From positions 1 through 33,755 of the forward strand of contig CAIVED010000016.1 of the NCBI GenBank assembly GCA_903904885.1: 33,755 nt of DNA, given 5' to 3'. Source of the stretch: an uncultured archaeon (GTDB taxonomy: Archaea > Nanobdellota > Nanobdellia > Woesearchaeales > CAIVOO01). Position numbers and translations under genes: made by a program. Positions 33,069 through 33,755 of the stretch are shown here, in pieces; position 1 is the stretch's first letter, and each line of letters starts with the position of its first letter. The notes under the pieces were generated by a model. That model searched no databases. It was not told the origin of the DNA and saw only the letters and a list, made by a program, of their open reading frames with translations.

Positions 33069-33700
33069 TTTAAATACCTGTTAAATGCCTTTTCTATATT
33101 AAGTTTTCGGTTAAATTCAGATAATAACCCCAAGTCAAGCTTATCCTTAAATAGTCTATACAAATGCCTTGCATCTTCTATATCTTTCTCGCTTCCCAGG
33201 AAAAGTTTGAAAGGGATCTGCAGTTCCAGAGGCGAAATGAATAAGGTTTTTCCATTAAGCAAAACCTCTTTCCTGTTTTTGACTACCCACAAATCTAAGT
33301 CTATCTTTGGGAACTTTATCTCCATATTTGGGACATATTCCTTTTTTCTTGAAAATCTTATGGCATGGCCAGTAAGGAGATATTCATTATACGCTGATTC
33401 TGAATCATCTGTCATTATGCATTCAAATTCTTTCAGCTTTTTCCATAAAATCTGGAATTCCTGCAAGCCAATCTTTTCAATGATTATGTCAATATCTTCA
33501 GAACTCCTGCTTCTGCCAAAAAGGATGGAAACATAGCCAGATATTACCACATACTTTAATTTCAGCTTATTAAGAACCTCAGCAAAGTCTATTATAAATT
33601 TATCCAGGGAATTAAGCTCCTTTCGAAGCTCAATCTTGTCTTTTGCAAACCTGATTTCCATGCCATTTATGATGATTATTTCACTTTTAAAGCTTTCCAT
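33065..33700 (-). CDS. Nucleotidyltransferase-fold protein (AbiEii/DUF6036-like)
   Basis: The 211-aa protein contains the nucleotidyltransferase signature YVVISGYVSILFGRSRSSEDIDIII (near residues 49-73), with a G…G then D-x-D pattern, followed by a KIDLDLWVV strand that may hold the third acidic residue. A C-terminal helical region contains SEKDIEDARHLYRLFKD, typical of AbiEii-like proteins. It is probably part of a toxin–antitoxin or regulatory module. Its start fits a TATA box in the repeat at 33723-33755 about 27 nt upstream, making it leaderless. The downstream 50-aa gene is coupled by ATGA overlap. Confidence 0.84.
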   Translation of the reverse strand: MESFKSEIIIINGMEIRFAKDKIELRKELNSLDKFIIDFAEVLNKLKLKYVVISGYVSILFGRSRSSEDIDIIIEKIGLQEFQILWKKLKEFECIMTDDSESAYNEYLLTGHAIRFSRKKEYVPNMEIKFPKIDLDLWVVKNRKEVLLNGKTLFISPLELQIPFKLFLGSEKDIEDARHLYRLFKDKLDLGLLSEFNRKLNIEKAFNRYLK

Positions 33701-33722
33701 AAAGACAGGCGGGTTTAATTGC

Positions 33723-33755
33723 TATTTAAACCTTCCACGTGGCGTCTGAGACGGC
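33723..33755 (-). repeat. 33-bp promoter-containing repeat, copy B
   Basis: On the minus strand this copy contains GCCGTCTCAGACGCCACGTG and then AAGGTTTAAATA. CGTCTCAGACG is an 11-base palindrome and CACGTG a second one. The TATA part is about 27 nt before ATG 33700. The window ends at its outer edge, so the true length is unknown. Confidence 0.82.

Noticed and set aside
32840-33755. 33-bp repeats as ends of an insertion sequence
   Set aside because: They are direct rather than inverted, no transposase lies between them, and each coincides with a promoter.

Overview
This window is archaeal and most likely comes from a small-genome DPANN lineage (Woesearchaeota- or Pacearchaeota-like). That placement is inference. 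The evidence is an archaeal-type 16S–tRNA-Ala–23S operon with an unlinked 5S gene, genes for eS17, eL41 and Alba, TATA boxes placed about 24-28 nt upstream of apparently leaderless start codons, GAGGTG-type ribosome binding sites on internal genes, and a surface protein with an N-terminal TGFAV segment of the kind I associate with those groups. No database search was possible.

Layout. 1-5481 (minus): the first 1827 codons of a giant, sequon-rich beta-helix surface protein that runs off the left edge. 5699-12035: a housekeeping and unknown block with a 162-aa unknown protein, a VWA/MoxR ATPase pair, an HD-domain protein, a 207-aa unknown protein, a nucleoside phosphorylase and an atypical radical-SAM-like protein. 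12040-13020: glutaredoxin–eS17–Alba operon (minus) and a tiny eL41 gene (plus). 13042-18057: the rRNA operon. The 16S gene carries a 99-nt insertion with a near-canonical bulge-helix-bulge at the GATTAGATACCC site, and long inverted repeats flank both the 16S and the 23S.

18115-31752: a surface-glycan region. A plus-strand operon (20284-26584) encodes a Wzx-like flippase, a B12-binding radical SAM protein interrupted by an in-frame TAG, two GT2 glycosyltransferases and two methyltransferases. A converging minus-strand operon (31021-26561) encodes paired SMR-like transporters, a polyprenyl-phosphate GT2, a DUF2304 protein, a GT9 heptosyltransferase-like protein, an RfaE-type nucleotidyltransferase and a GT4. 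An NAD-dependent epimerase, a further methyltransferase, a 46-aa ribbon-helix-helix regulator and another GT2 surround them, and the 5S gene lies inside this region on the minus strand. Together these genes plausibly make, activate and flip lipid-linked sugars, possibly including a heptose, for decorating surface proteins such as the giant one at the left edge.

31757-33755: a nucleotidyltransferase island with a HEPN/MNT pair and a second nucleotidyltransferase plus a 50-aa partner. Two nearly identical 33-bp promoter-like direct repeats precede the two units.

The observations I consider most notable are the 16S intron that splits the universal 787-806 primer site, the compensated 1405:1496 substitution in the decoding region, the perfectly symmetric two-way TATA box at 31041-31052, the inverted repeats around the RHH/methyltransferase divergent promoter, the in-frame amber codon in the B12-radical SAM gene and the repeated promoter element of the NTase island.
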